A DNA stretch of 64,000 bases from Rhizorhapis sp. SPR117. GTDB lineage: Bacteria > Pseudomonadota > Alphaproteobacteria > Sphingomonadales > Sphingomonadaceae. The notes under the pieces are model-generated. The model was not told the origin of the DNA. It saw nothing but the letters and a program-made list of their open reading frames with translations, and searched no databases. Positions 25,567-34,644 of this stretch are shown piece after piece. The translations under genes and the position numbers were made by a program. The stretch lies in NCBI RefSeq assembly GCF_021742065.1, contig NZ_JAKKIE010000013.1:13584-77583 (forward strand), written 5' to 3'. Positions within the stretch are counted from its first letter, which is position 1. The number at the start of each line of letters is the position of its first letter.

Positions 25567-25600
25567 CCGCCATTATACCGACGTTCTCGCACTGTTCTCC

Positions 25601-25638
25601 CTTAGCGTTGTCTGGCGTACCATCCACGCTATGCCCTC
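25601..25638 (-). repeat. right 38-bp terminal inverted repeat of the Tn3 element
   Basis: It reads outward from CTTAGCGTTGT to GCTATGCCCTC and is the inverted partner of 14755-14792. It lies 34 bp after the stop of the passenger gene. The 24 bases immediately outside are the original first codons of lemA. Confidence 0.85.
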
Positions 25639-25662
25639 GATATACTGTCGCCAATCGACCAT
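25639..25662 (-). pseudogene. lemA: displaced first eight codons of lemA
   Basis: Read on the minus strand, ATG at 25662 starts Met-Val-Asp-Trp-Arg-Gln-Tyr-Ile. Removing the transposon and one TATC copy, this continues in frame into Arg-Asn-Val-Val-Leu-Leu of lemA at 14750. AGAGGG (25670-25675 on the minus strand) sits 7 bases before this ATG, a proper ribosome binding site. This is the original start of lemA. Confidence 0.85.
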
Positions 25663-25889
25663 AAAATATCCCTCTATTCGGAACGCAGCATTGGGGCAGG
25701 ATCATTGCTCGAACTCAGAGACGCGATCGCGCGACGCCTTCGTCAAGCCGACACCCAATTATTGGACGCGCGGAGCGGCGCGCCATTACACTCAGTCTAT
25801 GAACGGTCTTGGCAGATCGGCGTCGGAGCGGTTTGCGATGCGGGAGTGCCAGCGAATCTGGCACGCATCCGCGCCGCCAGTCGCCCCAT
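25663..25889. other. original lemA upstream region
   Basis: This 227-bp gap between the ABC permease stop and the displaced lemA start should hold the native lemA promoter, now separated from the gene body. A plus-strand frame through it (about 25705-25900) reads with coding-like composition, but I recognise no family and do not call it. Confidence 0.4.
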
Positions 25890-26990
25890 TCACCATTGCC
25901 GCTTGAACAGGAACCAGCCTCCGGCAAACATCGCCGTGCTGATTGCGATCAGCACCACGGCATGTGACCAAAGTTCGCCGATACCCGCTCCCTTCAGGAA
26001 CAGCCCCGACAAGATGTCCACATAATGGCGCAGCGGGCTGGCTAGGGTAGCAGCCTGCAGCCACCCGGGCATCGTCTCGACCGGCGCGATCGTTCCCGAA
26101 AGGAACAGCAACGGGAACAAGCCGAAAAAGCTTACGAGCATGGCCTGCTGCAGGGTGTTGGTGATTGTCGCCACGAACACGCCAATCGAGACTGCACTCA
26201 TCAGGAAGACGACTGTCAGTACAAGCAAGGTTCCAATGCTTCCTCGCATCGGCACGCCCAGCAGCGTCAGGATCAAAAGAGCCGGAAAAACCGCGCCGGT
26301 GCAAATCACGATGGTCGGCATGATCTTGGCCAGGAACAATTCGTAGGCGCGAATGGGGGTTACCCGCAGCTGTTCTATCGTGCCTCCCTGTTTTTCGCGT
26401 ACAATCGCGGCTGCCGGCAGCACCACTCCGAGCATCAGCCCTGCCTCGGCCAACATTGCCAAGGCTATGAAGCGGGTGTTCGTCAGATCGGGATTGTACC
26501 AGACCCGCAAAGCCGGCTGGACGCCGTGCGCGTGCTTGAGCGTGGCGGTTCGCTCTTGCGCGAAGCGCGCGAGGATCTCGATCACATAGGCCCGGCCGCG
26601 AGCGGCAACGTTTCCATTCGATCCGTCGACGACGACACCGAGATCGACTCTGCGACCGGCAGCGATCCGTCGGGCGAAACCGGGAGGAATCTCCACGACC
26701 GCGTCGAGGGCACCACGCTGCAGATGATCCTCGACCTGGCGCGTGTCGGCAAAGTGGGCGGCCAGCACGAAATTGTCGCCTCCTGTCAGTTCCTGAATCA
26801 CCGTGCGGCTGGCTTCGGTCCGGTCATGATCGATCACGCCGAGCTTCAGGTTCTGGACATCGAATCCGAGCGCCAGCGTGCAGATCACCAGTTCGGCGCT
26901 GTAAAGAAACACAATGAGAAGGAGGATCACTGGATCGCGTAGGACCTGCGTGAATTCCTTGACGGTCAATCCCGCGATGCGCCCCCACAT
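25890..26990 (-). CDS. ABC-2 family transporter permease
   Basis: A 366-residue permease of the ABC-2 drug/macromolecule export type, starting MWGRIAGLTVKEFTQVLRDP. There is one N-terminal membrane helix, a large periplasmic domain (residues about 40-165), then five helices with the typical IVREKQGGTIEQLRVTPIRA loop and the LFLSGTIAPVETMPGWLQ ending. Its ATG overlaps the stop of the upstream permease by one base (TGATG), so the two are co-translated. With its twin it forms the membrane part of a YhiI/RbbA/YhhJ-like exporter. Confidence 0.88.
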   Translation of the reverse strand: MWGRIAGLTVKEFTQVLRDPVILLLIVFLYSAELVICTLALGFDVQNLKLGVIDHDRTEASRTVIQELTGGDNFVLAAHFADTRQVEDHLQRGALDAVVEIPPGFARRIAAGRRVDLGVVVDGSNGNVAARGRAYVIEILARFAQERTATLKHAHGVQPALRVWYNPDLTNTRFIALAMLAEAGLMLGVVLPAAAIVREKQGGTIEQLRVTPIRAYELFLAKIMPTIVICTGAVFPALLILTLLGVPMRGSIGTLLVLTVVFLMSAVSIGVFVATITNTLQQAMLVSFFGLFPLLFLSGTIAPVETMPGWLQAATLASPLRHYVDILSGLFLKGAGIGELWSHAVVLIAISTAMFAGGWFLFKRQW

Positions 26991-28084
26991 CAGGCAATCC
27001 TCTTGCGAAACCGCCAGGTGGCGAGCGCGAACACAACCACGGTGTAGGCCGCGATGATTGCGACAGAGACCCAGATTTCTCTTGGGCCGGCCCCACGCAA
27101 CACGATGCCTCGGGAAGCCTCGAGGAAGTAGCGTGTCGGAAACGCCGAGGCGTAGAACTGGAACGCCACAGGCATGGTGAAGATGGGATAGATGAAGCCA
27201 GAGAACAGGAACGCCGGCATCAGAGTAACGATCAGCGCGACCAACATGGCAGCCAACTGCGTGCGGACCAGCGTGGACACCAGCAAGCCGATCGAGACGG
27301 TGCAAACGACATAAAGAAGGCCTACGGCGATCAACAGCAGAAGGCTACCGCGAATTGGCACGGAAAACCACAGGAGACCGCCGCCGACCACGATCAGGAG
27401 TTCCAGAAATGCAATGACCGCATAGGGCAGGAGCTTGCCCGCGATGAACTCGCCCTTGGTCATGGGTGACGCGTAGATCTGCGCGATCGTACCCAGTTCC
27501 TTCTCCCGCGCTACGGCGAGCGCGGTGAGCAGCGGCGGGAATGCCATCAAGATGACCGCGAACAGGCCCGGCACGATGAAATCCCGGCTCCTGAGCTGGG
27601 GGTTATACCAGACCCGGACTTCCGGCCGGATCGGCGGACGGAGTTCTTCTGGAAAGGCGTACAGGATTGCCTGCCCATAGGCCGACAGGATGGAAGCCGT
27701 GGTCGCATAGGTGCCATCAATGACGAGTTGGACCGGCGCGGGCTCGCCGCGGCTCAGGCGCCGTGCAAAACCTTTGGGGATGAATAGCGCGGCGCGCGTC
27801 TCGCCCCGCATCAGGGCATGCTCGGCCACGCGTGCATCATCGGGCGCGGCCTTCAGCATAAAATAGCCCGAATTCAGGAACCGCGCCTGCAAATCCCGGC
27901 TTGCCGCGCTCTTGTCCTGATCGACCACGACCAGGGGCGCGTTCTCGACATCGAGCGAGATCGCGTAAGCGAACAGGAACAACATGACGAGGGGCATGAA
28001 GATTGCGATCGCGACGGTGAAGCGATCACGCGAAATCTCCAGAATCTCCTTGCGGGAGAACGCCAGCATGCGCCGCAGCTTCAT
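26990..28084 (-). CDS. ABC-2 family transporter permease
   Basis: A 364-residue paralogue of the downstream permease: MLAFSRKEILEISRDRFTVA, a periplasmic domain, then VAREKELGTIAQIYASPMTK and a helix bundle ending PTRYFLEASRGIVLRGAGPR. It overlaps the ATPase gene stop at 28081-28084 by four bases. Substrates of such systems range from drugs to polysaccharides; nothing here identifies one. Confidence 0.88.
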   Translation of the reverse strand: MKLRRMLAFSRKEILEISRDRFTVAIAIFMPLVMLFLFAYAISLDVENAPLVVVDQDKSAASRDLQARFLNSGYFMLKAAPDDARVAEHALMRGETRAALFIPKGFARRLSRGEPAPVQLVIDGTYATTASILSAYGQAILYAFPEELRPPIRPEVRVWYNPQLRSRDFIVPGLFAVILMAFPPLLTALAVAREKELGTIAQIYASPMTKGEFIAGKLLPYAVIAFLELLIVVGGGLLWFSVPIRGSLLLLIAVGLLYVVCTVSIGLLVSTLVRTQLAAMLVALIVTLMPAFLFSGFIYPIFTMPVAFQFYASAFPTRYFLEASRGIVLRGAGPREIWVSVAIIAAYTVVVFALATWRFRKRIA

Positions 28085-29784
28085 GTCGATTTATCCCTCA
28101 GACGCTCGCGGGCGATGAAACCGAGGAATACGTCCTCGACGCTTGCCGTGCTGAGGCCGAGGTCGGCCATCAGGGCTCCGAGCGCGCCTATGGCGATCAG
28201 CCGTCCATCCATCATGAGGCCAAGGCGATCGCAGAAGGTCGCTTCTTCCAGATAATGGGTCGTGACCACAATGCTCACGCCTTCGGACGCAAGCAAGGCG
28301 ATCAGCCGCCAGAACCGGAACCGCGCGAGCGGGTCCACACCGGAGGTCGGCTCGTCGAGAAAGAGCACCTGAGGTCGGTGCACAATGGCGCATGCGAGCG
28401 CCAAGCGCTGGCGTACCGCGCCCGAGAGACCCGCGACCGGCCTTTCCTCGATCTGTTCGAGACCCGCGCGGGCTACAACCCAGCCGATCCGGCCTTCTAG
28501 CTCCGCGCGGGGCACGCCGTAGGCTCTACCGAAGAAGCCGAGATTTTCGCGCGCGGTCAGATCCGGATAAAGCGAAAATTTCTGTGACATATAGCCGATG
28601 CGCGCTCGTACGGCTTCACTCTGACGCGCCACGTCGAATCCGGCGATTTCGGCTCGACCCTCAGTGGGCGCGAGGAGCCCGCAAAGGATGCGGATCAGGG
28701 TGGTCTTGCCGGCGCCATTTGGACCCAGAAGGCCCAGCACCTCCCCGGCGCGGATGGACAGGCTCACCTGATCGACGGCGGTAAAGGCACCGAAACGCCG
28801 CGTGACCCCGTCGGCCAGCACTACCGATCCTTCCATCTTTTGCTGGGACGCTGCGGCTTGCGGCTCGTCGACCGGCGTCGCTCCGTCCGCCGAACCGACG
28901 GTGAAGACATCCTCCATTGTCGGCTCGGCTGCTTCGATTGAAGCAACGGCACCTGCGCTGATCGCGGGCGGCCGCTCCGCGCGCATCTGCGCCCGGATCT
29001 CGTTGCCCGAACGGCGCTGGAAGCTGATCACTGCCGGATCGGCCGCGAGCTCGCGTTCGATCACCGCCGGTTCGGCGGTCGCGATCCGGAAAACCCGGCC
29101 CTGCGCGCTGGCCCGCAGTTCGGCAGGCGTTCCCATCGCCAAGGGACGTCCGTCGCGGAGCAGCAGCACCTGGTCGCTGGCGTCCGCCTCGTCCATATAG
29201 GAGGTCGCGAAGACAATGGAGCGGCCTGCCGCCCTGGCCGCCTCGAGAATCTTCCAGAGTTCGCGGCGCGAGAGCGGGTCGACACCGAGGCTCGGTTCGT
29301 CGAGGATGAGCAACGGCGGCTCGTGGATCAGATTGGCGCACAGCGCCAGCTTCTTGCGCATCCCACCCGACAGCGCACCCTCGCGCCGGTTCTGGAACCG
29401 CTCAAGTCCGGCCATCGCCAATAGCTGCGTTCGGCGCTCATCCAGAGCCGCCATGGGGACGTCGCGAATATCCGCGGCGAAAGAAATGTTCTCCGCGACC
29501 GTCAGCCGGTCGTAAAGCGAGAAGCCTTGCGACATATAGCCTACGCGCGCCTGAACAAGCCGGGCCCCGCGGCGGACATCTTCACCCAGCACGCGACAAC
29601 TGCCCTCGCTAGGCGTCAGAATGGCAGCCAGCATCTGCAGCAATGTCGTCTTTCCCGCGCCGTCCGGGCCGACGACGCCGAATACCTCGCCGCGTCCGAC
29701 ACGAAAGCTCACGTCCTGTATGACCGCCCGTCCGCTGTATCGGCGGCCGAGCCCCTCGGCTTCGACGATGGGATCCGAAAGCAT
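28081..29784 (-). CDS. ABC transporter ATP-binding protein with two nucleotide-binding domains
   Basis: A 567-residue protein with two complete ABC ATPase domains. The first (residues 1-235) has Walker A GPDGAGKTTLL, signature LSGGMRKKLALCAN and Walker B LLILDEPSLGVDP. The second (about 320-560) has Walker A GPNGAGKTTLI, LSGAVRQRLALACA and VLFLDEPTSGVDP. The signature Gly-Gly of the second domain is Gly-Ala (LSGA), possibly weakening one site. It is encoded between the HlyD-type adaptor and two permeases and would power the same exporter. Confidence 0.9.
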   Translation of the reverse strand: MLSDPIVEAEGLGRRYSGRAVIQDVSFRVGRGEVFGVVGPDGAGKTTLLQMLAAILTPSEGSCRVLGEDVRRGARLVQARVGYMSQGFSLYDRLTVAENISFAADIRDVPMAALDERRTQLLAMAGLERFQNRREGALSGGMRKKLALCANLIHEPPLLILDEPSLGVDPLSRRELWKILEAARAAGRSIVFATSYMDEADASDQVLLLRDGRPLAMGTPAELRASAQGRVFRIATAEPAVIERELAADPAVISFQRRSGNEIRAQMRAERPPAISAGAVASIEAAEPTMEDVFTVGSADGATPVDEPQAAASQQKMEGSVVLADGVTRRFGAFTAVDQVSLSIRAGEVLGLLGPNGAGKTTLIRILCGLLAPTEGRAEIAGFDVARQSEAVRARIGYMSQKFSLYPDLTARENLGFFGRAYGVPRAELEGRIGWVVARAGLEQIEERPVAGLSGAVRQRLALACAIVHRPQVLFLDEPTSGVDPLARFRFWRLIALLASEGVSIVVTTHYLEEATFCDRLGLMMDGRLIAIGALGALMADLGLSTASVEDVFLGFIARERLRDKST

Positions 29785-29787
29785 GGC

Positions 29788-30759
29788 CTATTCCGGCACT
29801 GTCAGGCGCGCGGGCCATCCAGCGCGGGCATTCCACAGAATCCAGGCGTCAGCGGGCATCCCGGGCTTGAGAAAGCCATCAGGGTTGGCTGCCTCCAGCG
29901 TGATGCCATAGACGGTGCGGCTGCGCTCATCCGCCATGTGAATATCGCGGGGAGTGAATTGCGCTTGTGCATCAATTCGCGCTACCCGGGCGTCGAAGTA
30001 CCGTTCCGGAAAAGCGTCGACACGCAAACGTGCCACCGCCCCCAGGCGCACCTTGCCGAGATCCCGCTCGCTCACGAACAGCTTGAGCTTCACGCGGGAC
30101 AGGTTCGCCACGACCGCCACCGCCTGGCCGGGGGCCAGCACCTCGCCCGGCTCGACGAGCCGCTCCAGCACAGCCCCCGAGATCGGGGCGAAAATTCGGG
30201 TCTTGCCGATCTGCGACTGGGCAAGGGCCAGGCTCTTCGATGCCACCTCGGCCTCGGCGCCCGCTCTGGCTTGCTGCTCCTGCAAGATTCGCACTTCGTC
30301 GATAGCGGCCCGATTGGCGTTTCGCTGGAAATCGACCTCCCGCGCCGAGACGGCGCCTTCGGCGGACAGACTCTCGAACCGCTGAAGGTCGATTCTTGCA
30401 GTCTCCGCGTGATGTCGGGCAAGATTGATCTGCGGGACGAGCTGCGCGGCGGCGCGCTGCGCGGCCGCCCGCTGGGCAGCGGCACGATCGGCCTGTAGCA
30501 CATAATCATTCGGATCCAGCCGTGCGACAAGCTGACCAGCGCTAAGATTCTGGCCTTCAACGGCTGCATTCTCGAGCAACCGTCCTGGGACCTCGACCGA
30601 AATCCGCACCTCATCGGCCTCGACGCGCCCGCTGCCGTAGATCACCTGAGCGGGTTGGGGCTGGGGTTTCAGCATCCAGTAAAGGCCTGCCGAAACCACA
30701 GCTATCGCGAACAACCCCAAGGCCACCAGGCGGGTCAGGTTTTTGGCTTGTAATGCCAA
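29788..30759 (-). CDS. HlyD-family membrane fusion protein
   Basis: A periplasmic adaptor with one N-terminal membrane helix (RLVALGLFAIAVVSAGLYWM), a lipoyl half (YGSGRVEADEVRISVEVPGR), a long coiled coil rich in Ala/Gln (AAAQRAAAQRAAAQL and later helices) and the second half FAPISGAVLERLVEPGEVLA. I choose a TTG start at 30759, 6 bases after GGAG; upstream in-frame codons reach 30870 without a better site. It is divergent from the outer-membrane factor gene and leads the adaptor-ATPase-permease-permease operon. Confidence 0.82.
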   Translation of the reverse strand: MALQAKNLTRLVALGLFAIAVVSAGLYWMLKPQPQPAQVIYGSGRVEADEVRISVEVPGRLLENAAVEGQNLSAGQLVARLDPNDYVLQADRAAAQRAAAQRAAAQLVPQINLARHHAETARIDLQRFESLSAEGAVSAREVDFQRNANRAAIDEVRILQEQQARAGAEAEVASKSLALAQSQIGKTRIFAPISGAVLERLVEPGEVLAPGQAVAVVANLSRVKLKLFVSERDLGKVRLGAVARLRVDAFPERYFDARVARIDAQAQFTPRDIHMADERSRTVYGITLEAANPDGFLKPGMPADAWILWNARAGWPARLTVPE

Positions 30760-31010
30760 GGCAAACTCCAGTCTGTCATTCAGGTCGCGGCCGATCCATC
30801 GCCGAACATTGGGCAGCGATCCTTTAGACGCCGCGCTCAGGCCGATATTACGGGGCCCGTGCGGATTCAATCGCTCGCTGTAATATTCGTGGGCGCAAAC
30901 GCGTCATGAGCCTGGGAAGACGATTTCAGCGCTCGGCGGAACGTTGCCTTCCAAACCGTGCTGGATCGAGCAGAGCCAAAGCGGCCGCAGTCTGTTACAC
31001 AAGGAAGCAT

Positions 31011-32582
31011 ATGCGGATTCAGGACCCAAGAGAGGGCAGGCTGGCAAGCGTGCGGACGCGTCGAAGCAAGACCGGCTGGCGCATCACTCACATGGCCCCG
31101 ATCTCGGCGGCGGTTCTTGCGGCTCTTGCCCTCGGCGGTTGCGTTGTCGGACCCGACTTCCAGCCCCCGAAACCCGATGTCCCCGCAGCATGGTCCGCGT
31201 CAGGAGCCGGACCGGAGAGTAGTGCGATCACCCAAACCTTGCAGCAGCCCGAATGGTGGGCGGCCTTCAAAGATCCGACTCTTACCTCTCTTATAGACAG
31301 GGCCGCAACGGCCAATCCCGACTTGCGACTCGCCGCCTTGCGCATTCAGGAGGCCCGGGCCCAGCGTGCCGTCGTCGGCGCGGTAAGGTTGCCTTCGCTC
31401 AACGCCGCTGGCTCCTGGCAGGAACAGCGCCTCAGCGAGAACACGCCCACCGGCCGGCTTTTCGGGCTGGCGGGCGATATCCCCGGACTGGCAAACTCGC
31501 CGAGCGCTTCGGTGTCGAACCCCTATGGACAATTTCAACTCGGTTTCGATGCGGTCTGGGAATTGGATCTCTTCGGGGGAATCCGCCGCAGCATCGAAGC
31601 GGCTGATGCGGATGCGGCAGCGGCCATCGAGGATTGGCGCGGCGTGGAGGTAGCGCTTTTCGGCGAAGTGGCGCGCGCTTATATCGATCTGCGTGGCACC
31701 CAGCTCAAGCGTGCGGTTGCTAGGGAGAACCTAGCGACCGCACGCGATCTTCTCCGCATCGCAAAGCGAAGGCGCATTCTGGGGCTATCGAGCGAGATCG
31801 ATGTCTCCCGCGCGGCGGCGCAGGCGAGCCTGATCGAAGCGCAATTGCCTCTCCTCGAGCAGCAGGTCGTTGCCGATATCAATGAGCTGAGCCGGCTGAT
31901 TAACCGGGAGCCGGGCGCGCTCAGGACCGAGCTTGAATCCCCGCAACCGGTCCCGCCGGTCCCGCCTGAGATCGCAGTCGGCCTCCCCGCCGAACTCGTC
32001 TGTCGGCGTCCCGATATCAGGAGCGCCGAAAAACGCCTCCATGCCGCGACTGCTCGCCAGGGCGTGGCTATTGCCGACCGCTTTCCGCGACTGACCTTGA
32101 CAGCCGCTGGAGGATATCAGGCGCAGGATCTGACCAACCTGCTTGATTGGGCGAGTCGATTCGGCGTGATCGGACCGCAGCTTGCGCTGCCGCTTTTCGA
32201 TGCCGGCCGCCGCCGCGCAAAGGTCCAAGTGGCGACCTATCGTACGCAAGCCGCGACAGTGGACTATGGCCGCACGGTGCTTAATGCGCTGCACGAGGTG
32301 GATGGTGCTCTTACCGCCTATGCCGACGAACAGCAGCGACGCGCCTCGATTGTCGAGGCCGTGAGCCAGAACCGGGCCGCCGTTCGCCTGGCCCGCTTGC
32401 GCTATGAGAATGGCCTGGACAGCATTCTCGGCGTGCTCGACGCGGAAAGGACATTGCACGAAGGCGAGGCGTTGCTGGCAGACAGCACGACGGCGATCTC
32501 GATAAGCCTTGTTGCGCTCTATAAGGCTCTCGGCGGCGGATGGGATGGTTCGGAGAATGCAGTCAATTCCTGCGCGAATTGA
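31011..32582 (+). CDS. outer-membrane factor lipoprotein (NodT/OprM type)
   Basis: A 523-residue outer-membrane channel with a lipobox (VLAALALGGC) after a somewhat long basic N-terminus, followed by VGPDFQPPKPDVPAAW, typical of NodT-family lipoproteins, and the two outer-membrane efflux repeats (WWAAFKDPTLTSLIDRAATA; ELVCRRPDIRSAEKRLHAAT). AAGGA lies 5 bases before the ATG at 31011; an internal ATG at 31092 is the alternative. It is divergent from the HlyD operon and would complete a tripartite exporter with it. Confidence 0.88.
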   Translation: MRIQDPREGRLASVRTRRSKTGWRITHMAPISAAVLAALALGGCVVGPDFQPPKPDVPAAWSASGAGPESSAITQTLQQPEWWAAFKDPTLTSLIDRAATANPDLRLAALRIQEARAQRAVVGAVRLPSLNAAGSWQEQRLSENTPTGRLFGLAGDIPGLANSPSASVSNPYGQFQLGFDAVWELDLFGGIRRSIEAADADAAAAIEDWRGVEVALFGEVARAYIDLRGTQLKRAVARENLATARDLLRIAKRRRILGLSSEIDVSRAAAQASLIEAQLPLLEQQVVADINELSRLINREPGALRTELESPQPVPPVPPEIAVGLPAELVCRRPDIRSAEKRLHAATARQGVAIADRFPRLTLTAAGGYQAQDLTNLLDWASRFGVIGPQLALPLFDAGRRRAKVQVATYRTQAATVDYGRTVLNALHEVDGALTAYADEQQRRASIVEAVSQNRAAVRLARLRYENGLDSILGVLDAERTLHEGEALLADSTTAISISLVALYKALGGGWDGSENAVNSCAN

Positions 32583-32792
32583 ACGCTCCAATTGCATTGG
32601 CGATCGACTATACCGCCTTGGGACTGGAAAACATCCCATCACGATCAAATCGGTTCTGACCGGACTTTCGAGTCGAACCGCTGCTCCTCAAATCAGCCGC
32701 AGAAGCGAAGGCGGTCTTCAAGGCAACGTTGAGACGCGGCGTCCACAGCAGGCGACTGAGTTCTGCTGACCCGCAGTGCCTATTGTTGGTCG

Positions 32793-33437
32793 CTATGCGC
32801 TGGCCAGCGCGAATGCCGGTGAGCAAGCCGTACGTCCCGAAGTGGGGGTAGAGGCGCCGAACGAGGCCGGCACTGTATCAATCGCATCGCGAAGTGCACG
32901 GCGCGCCCTATGGGCCCGAACCGTCAGATTGTTCACGCTTATGCCCAACTCTCGCGCAGCGTCTTCCTTGGGCTGGTTTTGCAGATCAAGCCGGTAGATG
33001 ACATCCGCATATTCCTGCCTGATGTTCGACATCAGACCCATGATCGTGCCCACCGGATCTGGCAAGCTGTCCGTCAAGGACTCGTGCGGACGATCGTGAT
33101 ACTCCATCTCGAATGCCACCTCGCGCTGACAGCGGGTTCCCCGGCGACGGCAGAAATCGATCAGCGTGGTTTCGAACAAGCGCCGAAGCCAGCCATGGAC
33201 CGCCTGGATATCACGCAATTGCTCGATGCGCTCCAAGGCCTTGAGCGCGAACGCCTGCACCACGTCATCGGCCGCGACCTCGTCGCGCAGCCGCCGCGCC
33301 GCCATGGCCCGGTAGCGCTGGCAGCAGCACGCCAGTTCCTTGCGCACAAGGCGCCGCTTCGTCTCACTTGCCTCTTCCCTACTGGAAGAGACGCTATCCT
33401 CGGCGTGATTTTCGTTGCCGGAACATGTATCGAACAT
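32793..33437 (-). CDS. ECF-type RNA polymerase sigma factor
   Basis: A 214-residue sigma-70-like factor. Region 2 is recognisable in YRAMAARRLRDEVAADDVVQ to AVHGWLRRLFETTLIDFCRR, and region 4 in VIYRLDLQNQPKEDAARELG to ISVNNLTVRAHRARRALRDA. GGGAG is 7 bases before the ATG. No anti-sigma gene is adjacent, and the long N-terminal extension and the C-terminal Ser/Thr/Gly tail are unusual. It could drive one of the ECF-type promoters in this window; that is only a guess. Confidence 0.78.
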   Translation of the reverse strand: MFDTCSGNENHAEDSVSSSREEASETKRRLVRKELACCCQRYRAMAARRLRDEVAADDVVQAFALKALERIEQLRDIQAVHGWLRRLFETTLIDFCRRRGTRCQREVAFEMEYHDRPHESLTDSLPDPVGTIMGLMSNIRQEYADVIYRLDLQNQPKEDAARELGISVNNLTVRAHRARRALRDAIDTVPASFGASTPTSGRTACSPAFALASA

Positions 33438-33517
33438 GGCTATGCTCCCATCATGATTTGAACGGCCGTCCCGTTACGGCGCGGCCTGAGGGGCGTCGGA
33501 CCGCAATAGGCAGCGCG

Positions 33518-33862
33518 TCAGTCTTCACCGCATGTCTCCCGCGACGAGTGCATCGACGGCGGAACGCCGGGGGAGGGGCCCCGCGGGAACTTCCAGAATG
33601 GTGACGGTTCCGCGGTCGACAGGGTTTGATCCATGCCGGCGAGCAGCATTTCTTGACGTTCCCGACCTACGCGCGCTCCAAGCATCCGCACGCCGGCATT
33701 CAGCGTCGTCAATATATTCCGAAGGTCATGAACAACATTTGGCATGATGCTGTTCAAGGCGTTCGGAGAATGTTCCATCGCATTGGAAGCAGACATGCGA
33801 TACTCACGAGGTATCGCGCTATATTCTATTCCACGTCCGATAGAACTCGACTGCGCCAGCAT
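33518..33862 (-). CDS. small protein with a histidine-kinase dimerisation (HisKA) motif only
   Basis: A 114-residue protein. The central part MPNVVHDLRNILTTLNAGVR resembles a HisKA H-box (His-Asp-Leu-Arg-Asn). Neither a PAS domain before it nor an ATPase domain after it is present, and the C-terminus (WKFPRGPSPGVPPSMHSS) has no family. GGAGGGCATC precedes the ATG at 33862, a good ribosome binding site, so it may be expressed. It could be a decayed kinase or a stand-alone phosphotransfer/dimerisation protein acting with the nearby receiver. Confidence 0.5.
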   Translation of the reverse strand: MLAQSSSIGRGIEYSAIPREYRMSASNAMEHSPNALNSIMPNVVHDLRNILTTLNAGVRMLGARVGRERQEMLLAGMDQTLSTAEPSPFWKFPRGPSPGVPPSMHSSRETCGED

Positions 33863-34113
33863 GATGCCCTCCACTGATCTGATGGGAATGGGCTATCATG
33901 CGTTTCGGCCAGAAGGACTACGGGCGGTTACCTAATGCTGCCCATCATCTTATCGGCGGCGTCGTGATCGAAGCGCCATAGATTCCGGAAAGTCGCACGA
34001 ACGGGAGTCCGGATAACCGCGATCGCAGATCTCGACCGGCAGTATATAACCGACGATGAAAGCCCTGCCTCAAGGTTTCCGACGAGGCAATTCGACAGGT
34101 GCTCCGGCTCCGG

Positions 34114-34572
34114 TCAGGACGCGCGTGTTGACCCGTCCTGCAGTGGCGGCTTGTCCAGGCACTGCGCGATCAGGTCGACCAGTTTCTCGTCGGTCAGGGG
34201 CTTTTCAACCAAAGCTGAAAATCCGGCTTCCAGCGCGCGCTTCTCCAGATCGTGCTGATAGCGTCCGGTAATGAGAATGGCGGTCCCCGGCCATCCGCTG
34301 GCGCGAAGCCGTGCAAGCAGCGTCAGCCCGTCCATCGAGGGCATCGAATAATCCGTGATCAGGCAATGGCTTTGCGCGCACGCCCGATCGGCCAGCAATT
34401 CGGCGGCCGAGCCGAAATCGTGGACGCTGAACCCGTGTGCGCGAAGGAGCAGCCCGACCGAGCGGCGCACCGCCTGGTCGTCGTCGACGAGCAGCACGCA
34501 GTGGCCTGCATCATCCTTCTCGTCCGTCCTGATCACCCGGCACGTCCCATCCAGTTTGTGTCGGCAACTCAA
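34114..34572 (-). CDS. single-domain response regulator
   Basis: A 152-residue receiver domain: acidic cluster LLVDDDQ (Asp30-32), phosphorylation site LITDYSMPSMDG (Asp74), Thr in ILITGRY and the conserved Lys in LVEKPLT (Lys124). There is no output domain. It is encoded next to FixJ and a HisKA-only protein, so it may be a phosphate sink or modulate FixL. The function is inferred from the domain alone. Confidence 0.85.
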   Translation of the reverse strand: MSCRHKLDGTCRVIRTDEKDDAGHCVLLVDDDQAVRRSVGLLLRAHGFSVHDFGSAAELLADRACAQSHCLITDYSMPSMDGLTLLARLRASGWPGTAILITGRYQHDLEKRALEAGFSALVEKPLTDEKLVDLIAQCLDKPPLQDGSTRAS

Positions 34573-34644
34573 AAGCTGCCCTCTTTGATCTACGCCCGCC
34601 CCATGCCGGGCAGTATAGGTGCGATTCCTTAATGGGCGGGTGGC

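Larger units (their letters stand above)
14755..25638. mobile_element. Tn3-family transposon with nested insertion sequences
   Basis: The element is bounded by 38-bp inverted repeats (14755-14792 and 25601-25638). Both begin GAGGGCATAGC and end AACGCTAAG, the inner end typical of Tn3-family repeats. It encodes tnpA (minus) and tnpR (plus) divergently with a res-like gap, plus a passenger gene. An IS1182-like/IS110 nest sits between tnpA and the left repeat, and IS256 carrying an IS1111-type element interrupts tnpR. Removing these insertions leaves about 5.2 kb, normal for the family. The insertion point in lemA is shown by the reconstructible reading frame. Because tnpR is broken, any new cointegrates could not be resolved by the element's own resolvase. 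Confidence 0.88.

Noticed and set aside
25705..25900. Coding-like plus-strand frame between the right transposon repeat and the ABC permease
   Set aside because: It has no recognised family or start signal and overlaps what should be the native lemA promoter region; mentioned only as part of the gap.
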